A DNA stretch of 49,142 bases from a virus, in IMG/VR virus record IMGVR_UViG_3300025030_000005, positions 64,001 through 113,142 of that record; one strand, given 5' to 3'. The position numbers and the translations under genes are program-made. A model generated the notes under the pieces. The model saw nothing but the letters and a program-made list of their open reading frames with translations. It was not told the DNA's origin and made no database searches. Positions 31,728 through 38,286 of the stretch are shown piece by piece (positions within the stretch are counted from its first letter, which is position 1; every line of letters starts with the position of its first letter).

Positions 31728-32012
31728 ATGATTCGTCAATACATTTATCGTAACAGGAAAGGTCAGCGAAGGAAGGTAGGAATGCTCGTTGCAACAACCA
31801 TTAGGGATGAGATCGTAGTAGGTTACTCCCTTTGCTGCCCTCAAGATGAGTTCGACCGAGAGAAGGCTTTTGGTATTGCTATCGGCAGGGCACTTAGCCC
31901 CCACGTTAGTCCCTGCCCTCCAAGCATCTACAAGGATGCCATTGCTTTCGCAGAAAGATGTGAAAGGTATTTTAAAGATGCACATCTGATCTACGTTGAG
32001 GAAACTAACTAA
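31728..32012 (+). CDS. Hypothetical protein, 94 residues
   Basis: MIRQYIYRNRKGQRRKVGML, with IVVGYSLCCPQDEFDREKA. AAGGAG lies upstream, 3 bp after the previous stop, and its stop overlaps the next ATG. Widespread in phages as a short protein of unknown role; the basic N-terminus suggests nucleic-acid contact. Confidence 0.75.
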   Translation: MIRQYIYRNRKGQRRKVGMLVATTIRDEIVVGYSLCCPQDEFDREKAFGIAIGRALSPHVSPCPPSIYKDAIAFAERCERYFKDAHLIYVEETN

Positions 32013-32245
32013 TGAATAAAAGCACGATGTGGCATATACTGGCATGGGTAACAGCACTGTTCTTTCTAGTTATTAGTACTCCGTTCATGCTTATAGATTT
32101 TATCTACGGGCTATACGCGCTAGTTAAAACGGCATGGTACAATGCTGTAGCAGAAAACTACCTTAGCATGTATCTTATTAACAAGAAGAATGAAGCTGTG
32201 GAAAAAGAAGCAAACACTTCCTCACCCAATATAGAGGTACTGTAA
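32012..32245 (+). CDS. Single-span membrane protein
   Basis: 77 residues, MNKSTMWHILAWVTALFF. A long hydrophobic segment (about 8-35) is followed by an amphipathic region and a charged tail. It is coupled on both sides by overlapping start/stop codons. Unknown role. Confidence 0.68.
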   Translation: MNKSTMWHILAWVTALFFLVISTPFMLIDFIYGLYALVKTAWYNAVAENYLSMYLINKKNEAVEKEANTSSPNIEVL

Positions 32246-32550
32246 TGTCAACGAAATACTACTGTCCCTGTTGTGGCAGTGAAGTTAAAGTAACTAAGGT
32301 AAAAGACTACGATAAAGTAACTGTGATAGAAGTAATAGTTACTTGCAACACATGCTACATAAACGCTAGAGGATTTAATGAACAGGTGCTTAATCTTTTT
32401 CATGATGAGGTTGACTTGATCAAAGCAGACTGCAGGGTAAGGTTTGTTAAATCATTCTCCGACACGCAGGAACAACTTGCTCTTGCCTTTGCAGACGGAC
32501 TAAGGGCGGCTAAGGATGAAGACTACAAGCAGGCGAGGTTTGATTTCTAA
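32245..32550 (+). CDS. Zinc ribbon protein
   Basis: 101 residues. CPCCG (8-12) and CNTC (about 37-40) make a zinc ribbon (Lar-like layout, restriction-alleviation proteins share it), then a helical, acidic C-terminus. Coupled to neighbours. The Lar comparison is by layout only. Confidence 0.72.
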   Translation: MSTKYYCPCCGSEVKVTKVKDYDKVTVIEVIVTCNTCYINARGFNEQVLNLFHDEVDLIKADCRVRFVKSFSDTQEQLALAFADGLRAAKDEDYKQARFDF

Positions 32551-32702
32551 TGACACCAAACGCACGATCTGTAAAGAAACATTTTTGTAGTTGTAAAAGT
32601 GACAAAGGCTGCCCAGAATGCAGATGTGAAAACTGTGGACGCTGGCTACTGATGTATGAAGAAACCTATTGCATAATTTGCAAAGACCTAATAGAAGACT
32701 AA
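32550..32702 (+). CDS. Cys-rich small protein
   Basis: 50 residues with ten cysteines, among them HFCSCKSDKGCPECRCENCG and CIICKD, enough for two zinc sites. The start overlaps the previous stop. Unknown function. Confidence 0.68.
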   Translation: MTPNARSVKKHFCSCKSDKGCPECRCENCGRWLLMYEETYCIICKDLIED

Positions 32703-32714
32703 AAGGAAACTAAA

Positions 32715-32864
32715 ATGACTGTAACTGAACTGACGCTTAGGACTGCTCTCGAAGAGCAGCTCACTGATATTGTAAATGACTTCCAGCTTAAGACTGGACT
32801 TATTGTAGATGACCTTTTCCTTGATTTTGAGGGTGTACGCGTAGAACTTATTGAGGAAGCGTAG
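32715..32864 (+). CDS. Hypothetical acidic protein, 49 residues
   Basis: MTVTELTLRTALEEQLTDIV. AAGGAAAC is a moderate ribosome site. Strongly acidic; no recognised family. Confidence 0.62.
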   Translation: MTVTELTLRTALEEQLTDIVNDFQLKTGLIVDDLFLDFEGVRVELIEEA

Positions 32865-32869
32865 TTAAC

Positions 32870-32962
32870 ATGTACTACTTCAAACGTTTCATAGATGGTC
32901 TTATCGTGCTAATCATAGTGAACATAAGTGCTATAGTGCTGCTAAGACTACTGGAAAAGTAA
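32870..32962 (+). CDS. Tiny membrane protein, 30 residues
   Basis: MYYFKRFIDGLIVLIIVNIS has a single hydrophobic span over residues 10-25 with basic ends. It is too short for a safe call but ends directly before a terminator. Confidence 0.45.
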   Translation: MYYFKRFIDGLIVLIIVNISAIVLLRLLEK

Positions 32963-32969
32963 CCAAAAA

Positions 32970-33001
32970 GGTCCATTTCTAAGCAAATGGCCCTTTATTT
33001 T
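32970..33001 (+). terminator. Terminator
   Basis: GG-t-CCATTT pairs with AAATGG-c-CC (one internal mismatch), then TTTATTTTT. Ends the 31.1-32.96 kb unit. Confidence 0.8.
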
Positions 33002-33011
33002 TAGAAGATTT

Positions 33012-33116
33012 ATGCTGAGATTTACGATACTTTGCTTCTTATTATTACTAATTATAGGCTTCGGAGCAGCATTTTGGGCGTATATTGGAGCTAATGGAGG
33101 TCAAAATGGCAGATAA
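33012..33116 (+). CDS. Tiny membrane protein, 34 residues
   Basis: MLRFTILCFLLLLIIGFGAAF is one strong hydrophobic segment followed by GANGGQNGR. Its ribosome site is weak, and its end overlaps the next gene by 11 bp. Confidence 0.42.
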   Translation: MLRFTILCFLLLLIIGFGAAFWAYIGANGGQNGR

Positions 33117-33288
33117 TTATGAAAATGGTCAAAGCGTGGTCTACGGCTGGCATATTGGTGAATACTTCGGATACTCCTCCGAAGTATGTATTTACCGTGG
33201 TATGACTAGCTTAGGCGACTACATACTTGAGAATCCTATTACTAATGCAGTGTTTCTGGCCAAACATATAATGGCTTGGGAGGGGTAA
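33106..33288 (+). CDS. Hypothetical protein, 60 residues
   Basis: MADNYENGQSVVYGWHIGEY. The ATG at 33106 has GGAGG 6 bp upstream and is preferred to an in-frame ATG at 33085. Rich in Tyr and Gly; unknown. Confidence 0.65.
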   Translation: MADNYENGQSVVYGWHIGEYFGYSSEVCIYRGMTSLGDYILENPITNAVFLAKHIMAWEG

Positions 33289-33291
33289 TTA

Positions 33292-33693
33292 ATGAATATG
33301 TTGGTATTTCATGCAGCGCTAGATCTATTACTTGAACTTAATAAAGAAAATTGTAAGAGGTTTTCATCAGACCGTATAGGCAAACTACATTATTTGCTTG
33401 AATTTGCTACAGTTAGAGTCAATATTGGTAGGCAGGCTGGGGTAACCTCATATATCAGGAGTCGAGTTCAGGACAACGGTGTAGTGGTTGTTCCAAGGTT
33501 TAATGTAAATAACCTTAAAAATGCAGTAACACCAGATGAGCTTATGCAAGGACTTGCTGAGTTACCTGAAAAGATAGGTACTGTGTGGATAGATTGCCCT
33601 TCTGCAGTATTTAGACAGATTGATAGAGTTAACTTATATAGAACTTTAATTAACCTAGGTGATCCCGATAGGATTGTTCTTCTTGGGGACTAG
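33292..33693 (+). CDS. Degenerate P-loop-like protein
   Basis: 133 residues. VRVNIGRQAGVTSYIRSRV followed by VVVVPRFNVNNL resembles the small phage P-loop proteins with GRxxGKT then VVVPN. The Walker lysine is replaced by Val. A later TVWIDCPS stands where Walker B is usually found. It is likely a non-hydrolysing relative. Ends at a terminator. Confidence 0.65.
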   Translation: MNMLVFHAALDLLLELNKENCKRFSSDRIGKLHYLLEFATVRVNIGRQAGVTSYIRSRVQDNGVVVVPRFNVNNLKNAVTPDELMQGLAELPEKIGTVWIDCPSAVFRQIDRVNLYRTLINLGDPDRIVLLGD

Positions 33694-33732
33694 GTTATAT
33701 AAACTTTGAAAAATTATTTTATAGAAAAATTT

Positions 33733-33770
33733 CGCCTATTCCTGAAAAGGGGTAGGCGTTTTTGTTTTTA
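33733..33770 (+). terminator. Terminator closing early block
   Basis: CGCCTATTCC pairs with GGGGTAGGCG (G-U allowed) across TGAAAA, then TTTTTGTTTTT. Ends the first rightward block before the non-coding region. Confidence 0.85.
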
Positions 33771-33818
33771 GCTATCTGGTGGGAGGTATTTAATGTGGTT
33801 ATTAAAGTAATCTTTAGG

Positions 33819-33958
33819 GTGTTGTTTATATAATGTTTATGGCGGCTGCGTGGTTATGGTTAGGTAATATTTAAAGTTGTTGTTATATAATGGTTAAAGT
33901 TGGTGTTTATAGTAGTGGTTAGAGTAACCTTTCAAGTTGTTGTTATATAATGGTTAAA
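33819..33958 (+). repeat. Three 60-bp-spaced direct repeats
   Basis: Copies of GTTATATAATGG(TTAAA) with a TTGTTG lead at 33819, 33876 and 33936. The last two are 60 bp apart and nearly identical over 23 bp. Each contains a TATAAT box. They open the 1.5-kb gene-free region 33694-35233. Confidence 0.75.
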
Positions 33959-33994
33959 ATAATTTTTAAGGTGGAACTGATAGGGTTAGGCCAA

Positions 33995-34077
33995 TTGATA
34001 ATGACTTTCAATATCAATACCGCCCCCACCTGATAATGACTTTCAATATCACTCTGAAAATGAAAGTCATTATCATC
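33995..34077. repeat. TGATAATGACTTTCA repeats, direct and inverted
   Basis: TGATAATGACTTTCAATATC occurs at 33996 and 34031, with its inverse GAAAGTCATTATCA at 34062. Related half-sites continue at 34330-34510. Confidence 0.8.
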
Positions 34078-34170
34078 TCACTCATTGTCCCAGGTTAATT
34101 AACAAAGTTTAACTATTCCGCTCTAGCAATCAAACATTGTTCTATGGTACAATAAATGAAAAAACAAAAA

Positions 34171-34234
34171 CCGTGCCATATTAAAGGAGGTTAACATTAT
34201 GATCTTGTAATTAAACATAACAAATGAGGCACGG
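34171..34234 (+). other. Stem enclosing a three-codon ORF with a strong SD
   Basis: CCGTGCC (34171-34177) pairs with GGCACGG (34228-34234). Inside, AAAGGAGG (34183-34190) precedes ATG ATC TTG TAA at 34199-34210 by 8 bp. This is one of the best ribosome sites in the window, yet the ORF has three codons. It resembles a lambda bar-type minigene. Confidence 0.6.
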
Positions 34235-34313
34235 AATATGCTAATGCAAGATCCGTGCCCTAGCAAGTATCGTGCCAGATTATCGGAAATTAATATTAGA
34301 CCAGGCTCATTAA

Positions 34314-34330
34314 TTCTGACGTGTCGGAAG
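34314..34330. repeat. Dispersed palindrome copy 3 (degenerate)
   Basis: TTCTGA-CGTG-TCGGAA: the one arm change (C to T) still pairs as U-G in RNA. Confidence 0.6.
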
Positions 34331-34510
34331 ATGATATTGAATATCACTTTCAAATGATATTGAAAGTGAATATCAAAACTAATTGATAATGATAATGAAA
34401 GTCATTTGCAAGTGTACTGAATTTCATTATCAATTGTATTGAAAATGAATATCAGAATCAGGCTTATTGAATATCAAAGTCAATTCAGTGTGAATATGAT
34501 ATTCAGTATC
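34330..34510. repeat. Cluster of GATATTGAA / GATAATGAAAGTCAT half-sites
   Basis: At least ten overlapping direct and inverted copies of GATATTGAA, GAATATCA and GATAATGA occur in 180 bp. This is a multi-site binding region or origin-type array. No ORF is credible here. Confidence 0.7.
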
Positions 34511-34542
34511 ACCGATAAACAACGGTAATACGGATACTTACA

Positions 34543-34672
34543 GACTTGGCACGGTATGTGCTACATGTGCGTTACTTTTAAAGTAGGTATGTAGGTGTTA
34601 TGCCAGGTAGAACGATGATCTATCTAGTAGAACGCGCCCGATCGGGCGCTATTGCAGGTAATGTGCCAAGTC
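34543..34672. repeat. Inverted pair of GACTTGGCAC around a GC-rich palindrome
   Basis: GACTTGGCAC at 34543-34552 and its reverse complement at 34663-34672. Between them lies the perfect palindrome GCGCCCGATCGGGCGC (34634-34649). The same decamer forms the tandem array at 37184. Confidence 0.75.
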
Positions 34673-34707
34673 AAATAGCGCAGTAACTACAGCATGTTAC
34701 AGCATAT

Positions 34708-34888
34708 CGTCACTATATTGACGGTTTGCATTACGGCAAAAGCCCAACAAATACAGCAGGTTACGCATTTATAGAACACCGTTTCCAAAAAGCGACAGTA
34801 GATTGACGGTGGCACTTTTTAGCTAAGTAGCTGTATTTACTACAGATTATAATTTACTAACTAAATAAACCGCCACTATATTGACGGT
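34708..34888 (+). repeat. Three iteron-like repeats ending in TTGACGGT
   Basis: CGTCACTATATTGACGGT (34708), CGACAGTAGATTGACGGT (34793) and CGCCACTATATTGACGGT (34871), spaced 85 and 78 bp. Each is a short inverted repeat. A second pair, TACAGCA-n-GTTAC, lies at 34688 and 34752. Confidence 0.78.
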
Positions 34889-35128
34889 CGTGGTATAGAA
34901 ATACTAAACAAGGGGTATAGTAGTTGATTCTAACAAAGTTTTTTCTCTTGTAATTACAGTAACTTAGCAAGTAATTTTCCAGGTTGGCATAAACTGGCAC
35001 CCGTCATGCAGTATAGAGTCTGTCAAGCGGGCTTCCCGCATTGAGTCGTTCTTTGTATCTTCTAATGTAGTGGAAAGTCCAAGGCCAGAGGTGCGCCTGG
35101 AATTCAGCATATATGAATTCCTGCATAC

Positions 35129-35143
35129 TTCCGAGCCTCGGAA
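35129..35143. repeat. Dispersed palindrome copy 4 (three-base centre)
   Basis: TTCCGA-GCC-TCGGAA, preceded by a GGAATTCA/TGAATTCC hairpin at 35099-35121. Confidence 0.75.
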
Positions 35144-35180
35144 CTCCAAACCCTGCCAATGGGGCACATTGGGATCAAAC

Positions 35181-35197
35181 TTCCGATAGCTCGGAAG
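35181..35197. repeat. Dispersed palindrome copy 5
   Basis: TTCCGA-TAGC-TCGGAA, 37 bp upstream of the 35234 start, followed by a GGC-GAAAA-GCC stem and AAGGAG. Confidence 0.85.
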
Positions 35198-35233
35198 TCA
35201 CCCGGCGAAAAGCCAAGTCAAGGAGATTAAGCC

Positions 35234-36025
35234 ATGTCGAAAAAAGCCAATGTAGCAGAAGAGTTGAAAGTTCAGGCACCGGCCGCACAGGTAGTCGCGG
35301 AAGCCAAGAAACCGACCACGCCGGCAAAAACCTTCGCAGACAAACTCAAGGCGCTTGCTCTTGAGGCTACCGTGAAAGACGGCCACGAAATTCGGGAAAA
35401 AGTGACCCCGGAACAACTGCTCGAAATGAGCCGCGTGAACGCCCCCCGCTTCGAGTTGATCGGCAAGAATGACGAAGAGGGGCGAAAATCCAGCGCTGAA
35501 CTCTACGCGGCTTATGCAAGGGTTTTCCCCATTCACCTGTCGATCACCGGCAAGGCCGACATCAACACCTTCATGCAAAGCGTTTACGCCTCGCTGGAAG
35601 ATCAATACAAGACCCCTGCCACCGGAAAACCGGGCTTCATGTCCTGCCAGTCGGCAGCGAAAGAGCGTAACCACGTGGCTATCGGTATCGTTAGCATGGG
35701 CCGCTGGGTCAGCAACAACAAAGGCGAACTCCTCAAGCATCTGGGGATTCGCGGACTCGATGACGATACAAAAGCGCTCAAGGCGGCCGAAAAGGGCCTT
35801 GCCGCTGCCACCCCGTTCCTGCGGCCGATCACCCGGAAATTCGTTGAAGTTGATGACAACGGCGAGCCGGTGGCAGAAGCCAAGACCATCGTGGACATCA
35901 TGACCGCGCTTTTCGCTGAATTTGTGGCTCCCAAACTCAAGGCGATGGATGTCGAACTCGACACCTACAAGCGGGAGATGAAAGCTAAGCTGGAAAAAGA
36001 AGCGGCTGAGGCTGAAAAGGCTTAG
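35234..36025 (+). CDS. GC-rich protein of unknown function, 263 residues
   Basis: MSKKANVAEELKVQAPAAQV. An Ala/Lys-rich N-terminus, then a compact region with FPIHLSITGKADINTFMQSVY and SCQSAAKERNHVAIGIVSMG, and a Lys/Glu/Ala-rich helical C-terminus. Third codon positions are strongly G/C, unlike all flanking genes, suggesting recent acquisition or selection for high expression. No family recognised. It is the largest gene of the right arm apart from the CCA enzyme. Confidence 0.85.
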   Translation: MSKKANVAEELKVQAPAAQVVAEAKKPTTPAKTFADKLKALALEATVKDGHEIREKVTPEQLLEMSRVNAPRFELIGKNDEEGRKSSAELYAAYARVFPIHLSITGKADINTFMQSVYASLEDQYKTPATGKPGFMSCQSAAKERNHVAIGIVSMGRWVSNNKGELLKHLGIRGLDDDTKALKAAEKGLAAATPFLRPITRKFVEVDDNGEPVAEAKTIVDIMTALFAEFVAPKLKAMDVELDTYKREMKAKLEKEAAEAEKA

Positions 36026-36109
36026 GCCGGACATATGGCGAGGGGGCTTAATGTCCCCTCGCTACACTCATTTCAAGCAAGCCGCGAAAGAGAGCGGCAA
36101 GGGGGCATT

Positions 36110-36448
36110 ATGCCGGTATCTGATTTTTTAATTAATCTTGAGCGCACCATTACTGATGAATTCGCAGTTGGTATGCTCTCCACCATTTACACTGATTTAG
36201 ACGTTCTGGAAAAGGTGCAAAAGGTAGTGGCTGACGCTATAGCTACCATTAAACCGGAAGCGGCTCCGCTTCCAGTAGCGGTCGAAAATCACCGTCTGCG
36301 TGAAAAATTCCGCGCCTTACAGATGGACCTTTCGGCCAGTCTCGAAGAGATAGACTATATCAACGCAGACACCCCGCCAGAGTTCGCGCTTGACTTGCTT
36401 AAACAGATTAGGCGCAAATTGGAGCCTACTATGGAAGCTAAGATTTAG
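36110..36448 (+). CDS. Hypothetical helical protein, 112 residues
   Basis: MPVSDFLINLERTITDEFAV. The ATG at 36110 is chosen because GGCAAGGGGG lies just upstream next to a GCCGC/GCGGC stem; an in-frame ATG at 36035 would translate through that stem. All-helical with a C-terminal FALDLLKQIRRKLEP. Unknown. Confidence 0.72.
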   Translation: MPVSDFLINLERTITDEFAVGMLSTIYTDLDVLEKVQKVVADAIATIKPEAAPLPVAVENHRLREKFRALQMDLSASLEEIDYINADTPPEFALDLLKQIRRKLEPTMEAKI

Positions 36449-36460
36449 CCGCTTCTACTC

Positions 36461-36523
36461 TAATTAAAACATTTCAATGCTAGGCGCTTTCATTAGCGTT
36501 CTGGCATTGGTGTATTTTAATTA
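36461..36523 (+). terminator. Long stem-loop after 36448, probable terminator
   Basis: TAATTAAAA/TTTTAATTA, CAATGC/GCATTG and CGCT/AGCG stack into one 63-nt hairpin. The A/T ends could act as a bidirectional terminator. Confidence 0.65.
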
Positions 36524-36557
36524 ATCTAGAAACGCATATATAGCACTTCTTGCATAC

Positions 36558-36574
36558 TTCCGATACATCGGAAG
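36558..36574. repeat. Dispersed palindrome copy 6
   Basis: TTCCGA-TACA-TCGGAA. Lies 23 bp before copy 7, forming a tandem pair. Confidence 0.88.
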
Positions 36575-36597
36575 TTTGAAAGGGGGCTAGGCCAAAC

Positions 36598-36614
36598 TTC
36601 CGACACATCGGAAG
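36598..36614. repeat. Dispersed palindrome copy 7
   Basis: TTCCGA-CACA-TCGGAA, followed by the GCCAC/GTGGC stem and AAGGGGG of the next gene. Confidence 0.88.
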
Positions 36615-36657
36615 TTACATCAAAGCAAGCCACAAGGTAGAGTGGCAAGGGGGCAAC

Positions 36658-36786
36658 ATGGTATCAATGAAGATAGACAAGGGGCTGCTTGAATTGACAA
36701 TCTTTTATACTACCTTTGCAGACGATGAAAAGGACCTTGTGTGGCAGTTTGAAACTGTACCTTGCGAGTTACTTTCAAGGTGCTAG
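36658..36786 (+). CDS. Small protein, 42 residues
   Basis: MVSMKIDKGLLELTIFYTTF. It is supported mainly by its leader: palindrome, GCCAC/GTGGC stem, AAGGGGG and ATG at 5 bp. No family. Confidence 0.62.
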   Translation: MVSMKIDKGLLELTIFYTTFADDEKDLVWQFETVPCELLSRC

Positions 36787-36795
36787 CAACGTAAC

Positions 36796-36812
36796 TTCCG
36801 ATACATCGGAAG
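36796..36812. repeat. Dispersed palindrome copy 8
   Basis: TTCCGA-TACA-TCGGAA, 9 bp past a stop codon; heads the two-codon ORF unit. Confidence 0.88.
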
Positions 36813-36860
36813 TATGACCTTAAAAGTCACGTAGCAAGTAACCTTGAAAGTTACCTTCTA

Positions 36861-36881
36861 AGAGGAGTGAATATGATTTAG
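36861..36881 (+). other. Two-codon ORF with strong SD (minigene candidate)
   Basis: AGAGGAG (36861-36867), 5 bp, then ATG ATT TAG (36873-36881). Upstream lie a palindrome and a GTAAC/GTTAC stem, as for real genes here; 21 bp downstream the next palindrome begins, leaving no room for a longer gene. Region 36787-37409 otherwise holds only repeats. Confidence 0.6.
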
Positions 36882-36902
36882 AATACTACAGGCTATATAA
36901 AC

Positions 36903-36919
36903 TTCCGATGCATCGGAAG
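36903..36919. repeat. Dispersed palindrome copy 9
   Basis: TTCCGA-TGCA-TCGGAA, directly after the two-codon ORF. Confidence 0.88.
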
Positions 36920-37183
36920 TCTTGTTTAAGACAATTTAGCAGGTAATTTTGAAAGTTATCTGCTATTTTTGTATCTAATGTCCGACGGCGTGAACCCGCA
37001 TGAAACCTGGGTTTTGGACCTGGGTAGGTAAATTGAATAATTGTTTTGGGTTTTTTGGTTGAAATGAGGAGGAATTACCACCCATAAACTTGTTAAAGTT
37101 GTATAAGGTCGGCTTCAATGTGAGGGTGACGATAATTTGGGGGTTTAGCTACTTCCAATGTCACCTTCAAAATTACCCTACGC

Positions 37184-37242
37184 ATGACTTGGCACATGAC
37201 TTGGCACATGACTTGGCACATGACTTGGCACATGACTTGGCA
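37184..37242 (+). repeat. 12-bp tandem repeat, nearly five copies
   Basis: ATGACTTGGCAC repeated four times plus an 11-bp fifth copy. It contains GACTTGGCAC, also found as an inverted pair at 34543/34663. It is not coding: the only frame through it also crosses a dispersed palindrome and lacks a ribosome site. Confidence 0.93.
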
Positions 37243-37349
37243 GGTTACTTTCAATGTGATCTTCACTATAGCCTTGTCCGCCGCCCAGAACCAAAGCTAC
37301 TTTGCAAATCATCTTCAGGGTGCTTTTCAATGTTGCTTTGTACCACAAC

Positions 37350-37365
37350 TTCCGATTGTCGGAAG
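37350..37365. repeat. Dispersed palindrome copy 10 (three-base centre)
   Basis: TTCCGA-TTG-TCGGAA: one base shorter than the usual centre, arms intact. Confidence 0.82.
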
Positions 37366-37376
37366 TCTGATAAGCA

Positions 37377-37402
37377 GCCTGCAACCGAGAGCAGGCAGGG
37401 AG
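37377..37402 (+). promoter_or_regulatory. SD-adjacent stem-loop
   Basis: GCCTGC/GCAGGC with the 3' arm running straight into AGGGAG of the 37410 gene. Confidence 0.75.
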
Positions 37403-37409
37403 AACAAAA

Positions 37410-37724
37410 ATGAGCTTGCCTTTAGCTTGTGGTATTTCACCTGAAACAGTAATAGGGACTTTCTTCAAAAACGATGATGGCGATGAGTTCCTAGCCATTA
37501 ACTTTGAAGGACGCCGGAACTACATAGAAAAAGTCCACCTAATCCGCTGGCCTGAAGGTGGCAAAGTCTACTACTGCGACTACACACACCACAAACAGCC
37601 TCACACGAGAGCAGAGGCGGATTACTACGCTACTGGTCAGAGACTTTTCTCTGCCCTTATAGCCTCATGTTTCAAGACCACAAAAGGAGAATACAGGTGT
37701 AATCCGTCTGCTTTACGGTTCTAA
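37410..37724 (+). CDS. Hypothetical protein, 104 residues
   Basis: MSLPLACGISPETVIGTFFK. Its middle has NYIEKVHLIRWPEGGKVYYC and YTHHKQPHTRAEADYYATG. The stop TAA is joined to the next palindrome. Not recognised. Confidence 0.75.
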   Translation: MSLPLACGISPETVIGTFFKNDDGDEFLAINFEGRRNYIEKVHLIRWPEGGKVYYCDYTHHKQPHTRAEADYYATGQRLFSALIASCFKTTKGEYRCNPSALRF

Positions 37725-37725
37725 C

Positions 37726-37742
37726 TTCCGATATGTCGGAAG
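37726..37742. repeat. Dispersed palindrome copy 11
   Basis: TTCCGA-TATG-TCGGAA, starting 1 bp after the stop codon of the gene before it. Confidence 0.88.
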
Positions 37743-37765
37743 TATGCAGCAACCACTATAAAGAC

Positions 37766-37794
37766 GCCTGCCAGATTGAGGGAGCAGGCAGGGG
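37766..37794 (+). promoter_or_regulatory. SD-adjacent stem-loop
   Basis: GCCTGC/GCAGGC then AGGGG of the 37803 gene; loop differs from the copy at 37377. Confidence 0.75.
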
Positions 37795-37802
37795 ATACAG
37801 CC

Positions 37803-38207
37803 ATGGAAGATGAAATAATAGGGCTTATCATATCATCTAAGGATGAGCGTGTTACCATCGCCCTTGAGGCTGCCCTTGCGTTCTACCAAGGCAAGATAAA
37901 GCAGGGCAACTGGAGGCTTTTAAGGTTACTCGGCGAAGAGCATCAACATTTGACAGCAGCGCCTACACAAGGCCAGTCTGCTAGACTTTACAAAGAGTGG
38001 TCTGAAAAGATTTCTTTGGAAAAGAATAGGGATGGAACGCCTAACATCAAGAAGTTTGGGGATGACATTTGGAGGTCATACCCTGATAATCTTAAGGATA
38101 AGTCCGACCGGAAAGTATTCTTAACAGTGCAAACTTCGGCTAGGTTTGGTAACTTAGCTGCTAAGGAAATCGTTTCTATGATGCGCTATCTTAAAAACAA
38201 CCTGTAG
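37803..38207 (+). CDS. Hypothetical protein, 134 residues
   Basis: MEDEIIGLIISSKDERVTIA. ATG 37803 sits behind the stem and AGGGG; an in-frame upstream ATG at 37776 would cross the stem. Helical; contains EHQHLTAAPTQGQSARLYKE. Unknown. Confidence 0.75.
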   Translation: MEDEIIGLIISSKDERVTIALEAALAFYQGKIKQGNWRLLRLLGEEHQHLTAAPTQGQSARLYKEWSEKISLEKNRDGTPNIKKFGDDIWRSYPDNLKDKSDRKVFLTVQTSARFGNLAAKEIVSMMRYLKNNL

Positions 38208-38211
38208 CAAC

Positions 38212-38228
38212 TTCCGACATATCGGAAG
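38212..38228. repeat. Dispersed palindrome copy 12
   Basis: TTCCGA-CATA-TCGGAA, 4 bp after a stop codon. Confidence 0.88.
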
Positions 38229-38243
38229 TACAAACTCAAAGAC

Positions 38244-38286
38244 GCCTGACAGTCAACACGAGAGCAGGCAGGGAGGTATCAAATGA
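38244..38286 (+). promoter_or_regulatory. SD-adjacent stem-loop
   Basis: GCCTG/CAGGC (38244-38248 with 38275-38279), then AGGGAGG of the 38283 gene; larger loop than the others. Confidence 0.65.

Noticed and set aside
34123-34353. Minus-strand frame of 76 codons in the gene-free region
   Set aside because: It covers repeat half-sites and the minigene hairpin, and has no SD or family resemblance.
36035-36109. Upstream extension of the 36110 gene to an ATG at 36035
   Set aside because: It would translate the GCCGC/GCGGC stem and SD; the internal ATG has the typical leader of this region.
37184-37242. CRISPR array
   Set aside because: The 12-bp units are directly joined with no spacers, and no cas genes are near.
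37090-37413. Open frame of 107 codons through the 12-bp tandem repeat
   Set aside because: It has no ribosome site, its repeats give a low-complexity HDLA run, and it crosses a dispersed palindrome and the next gene's leader. The array is a DNA repeat, not a gene.
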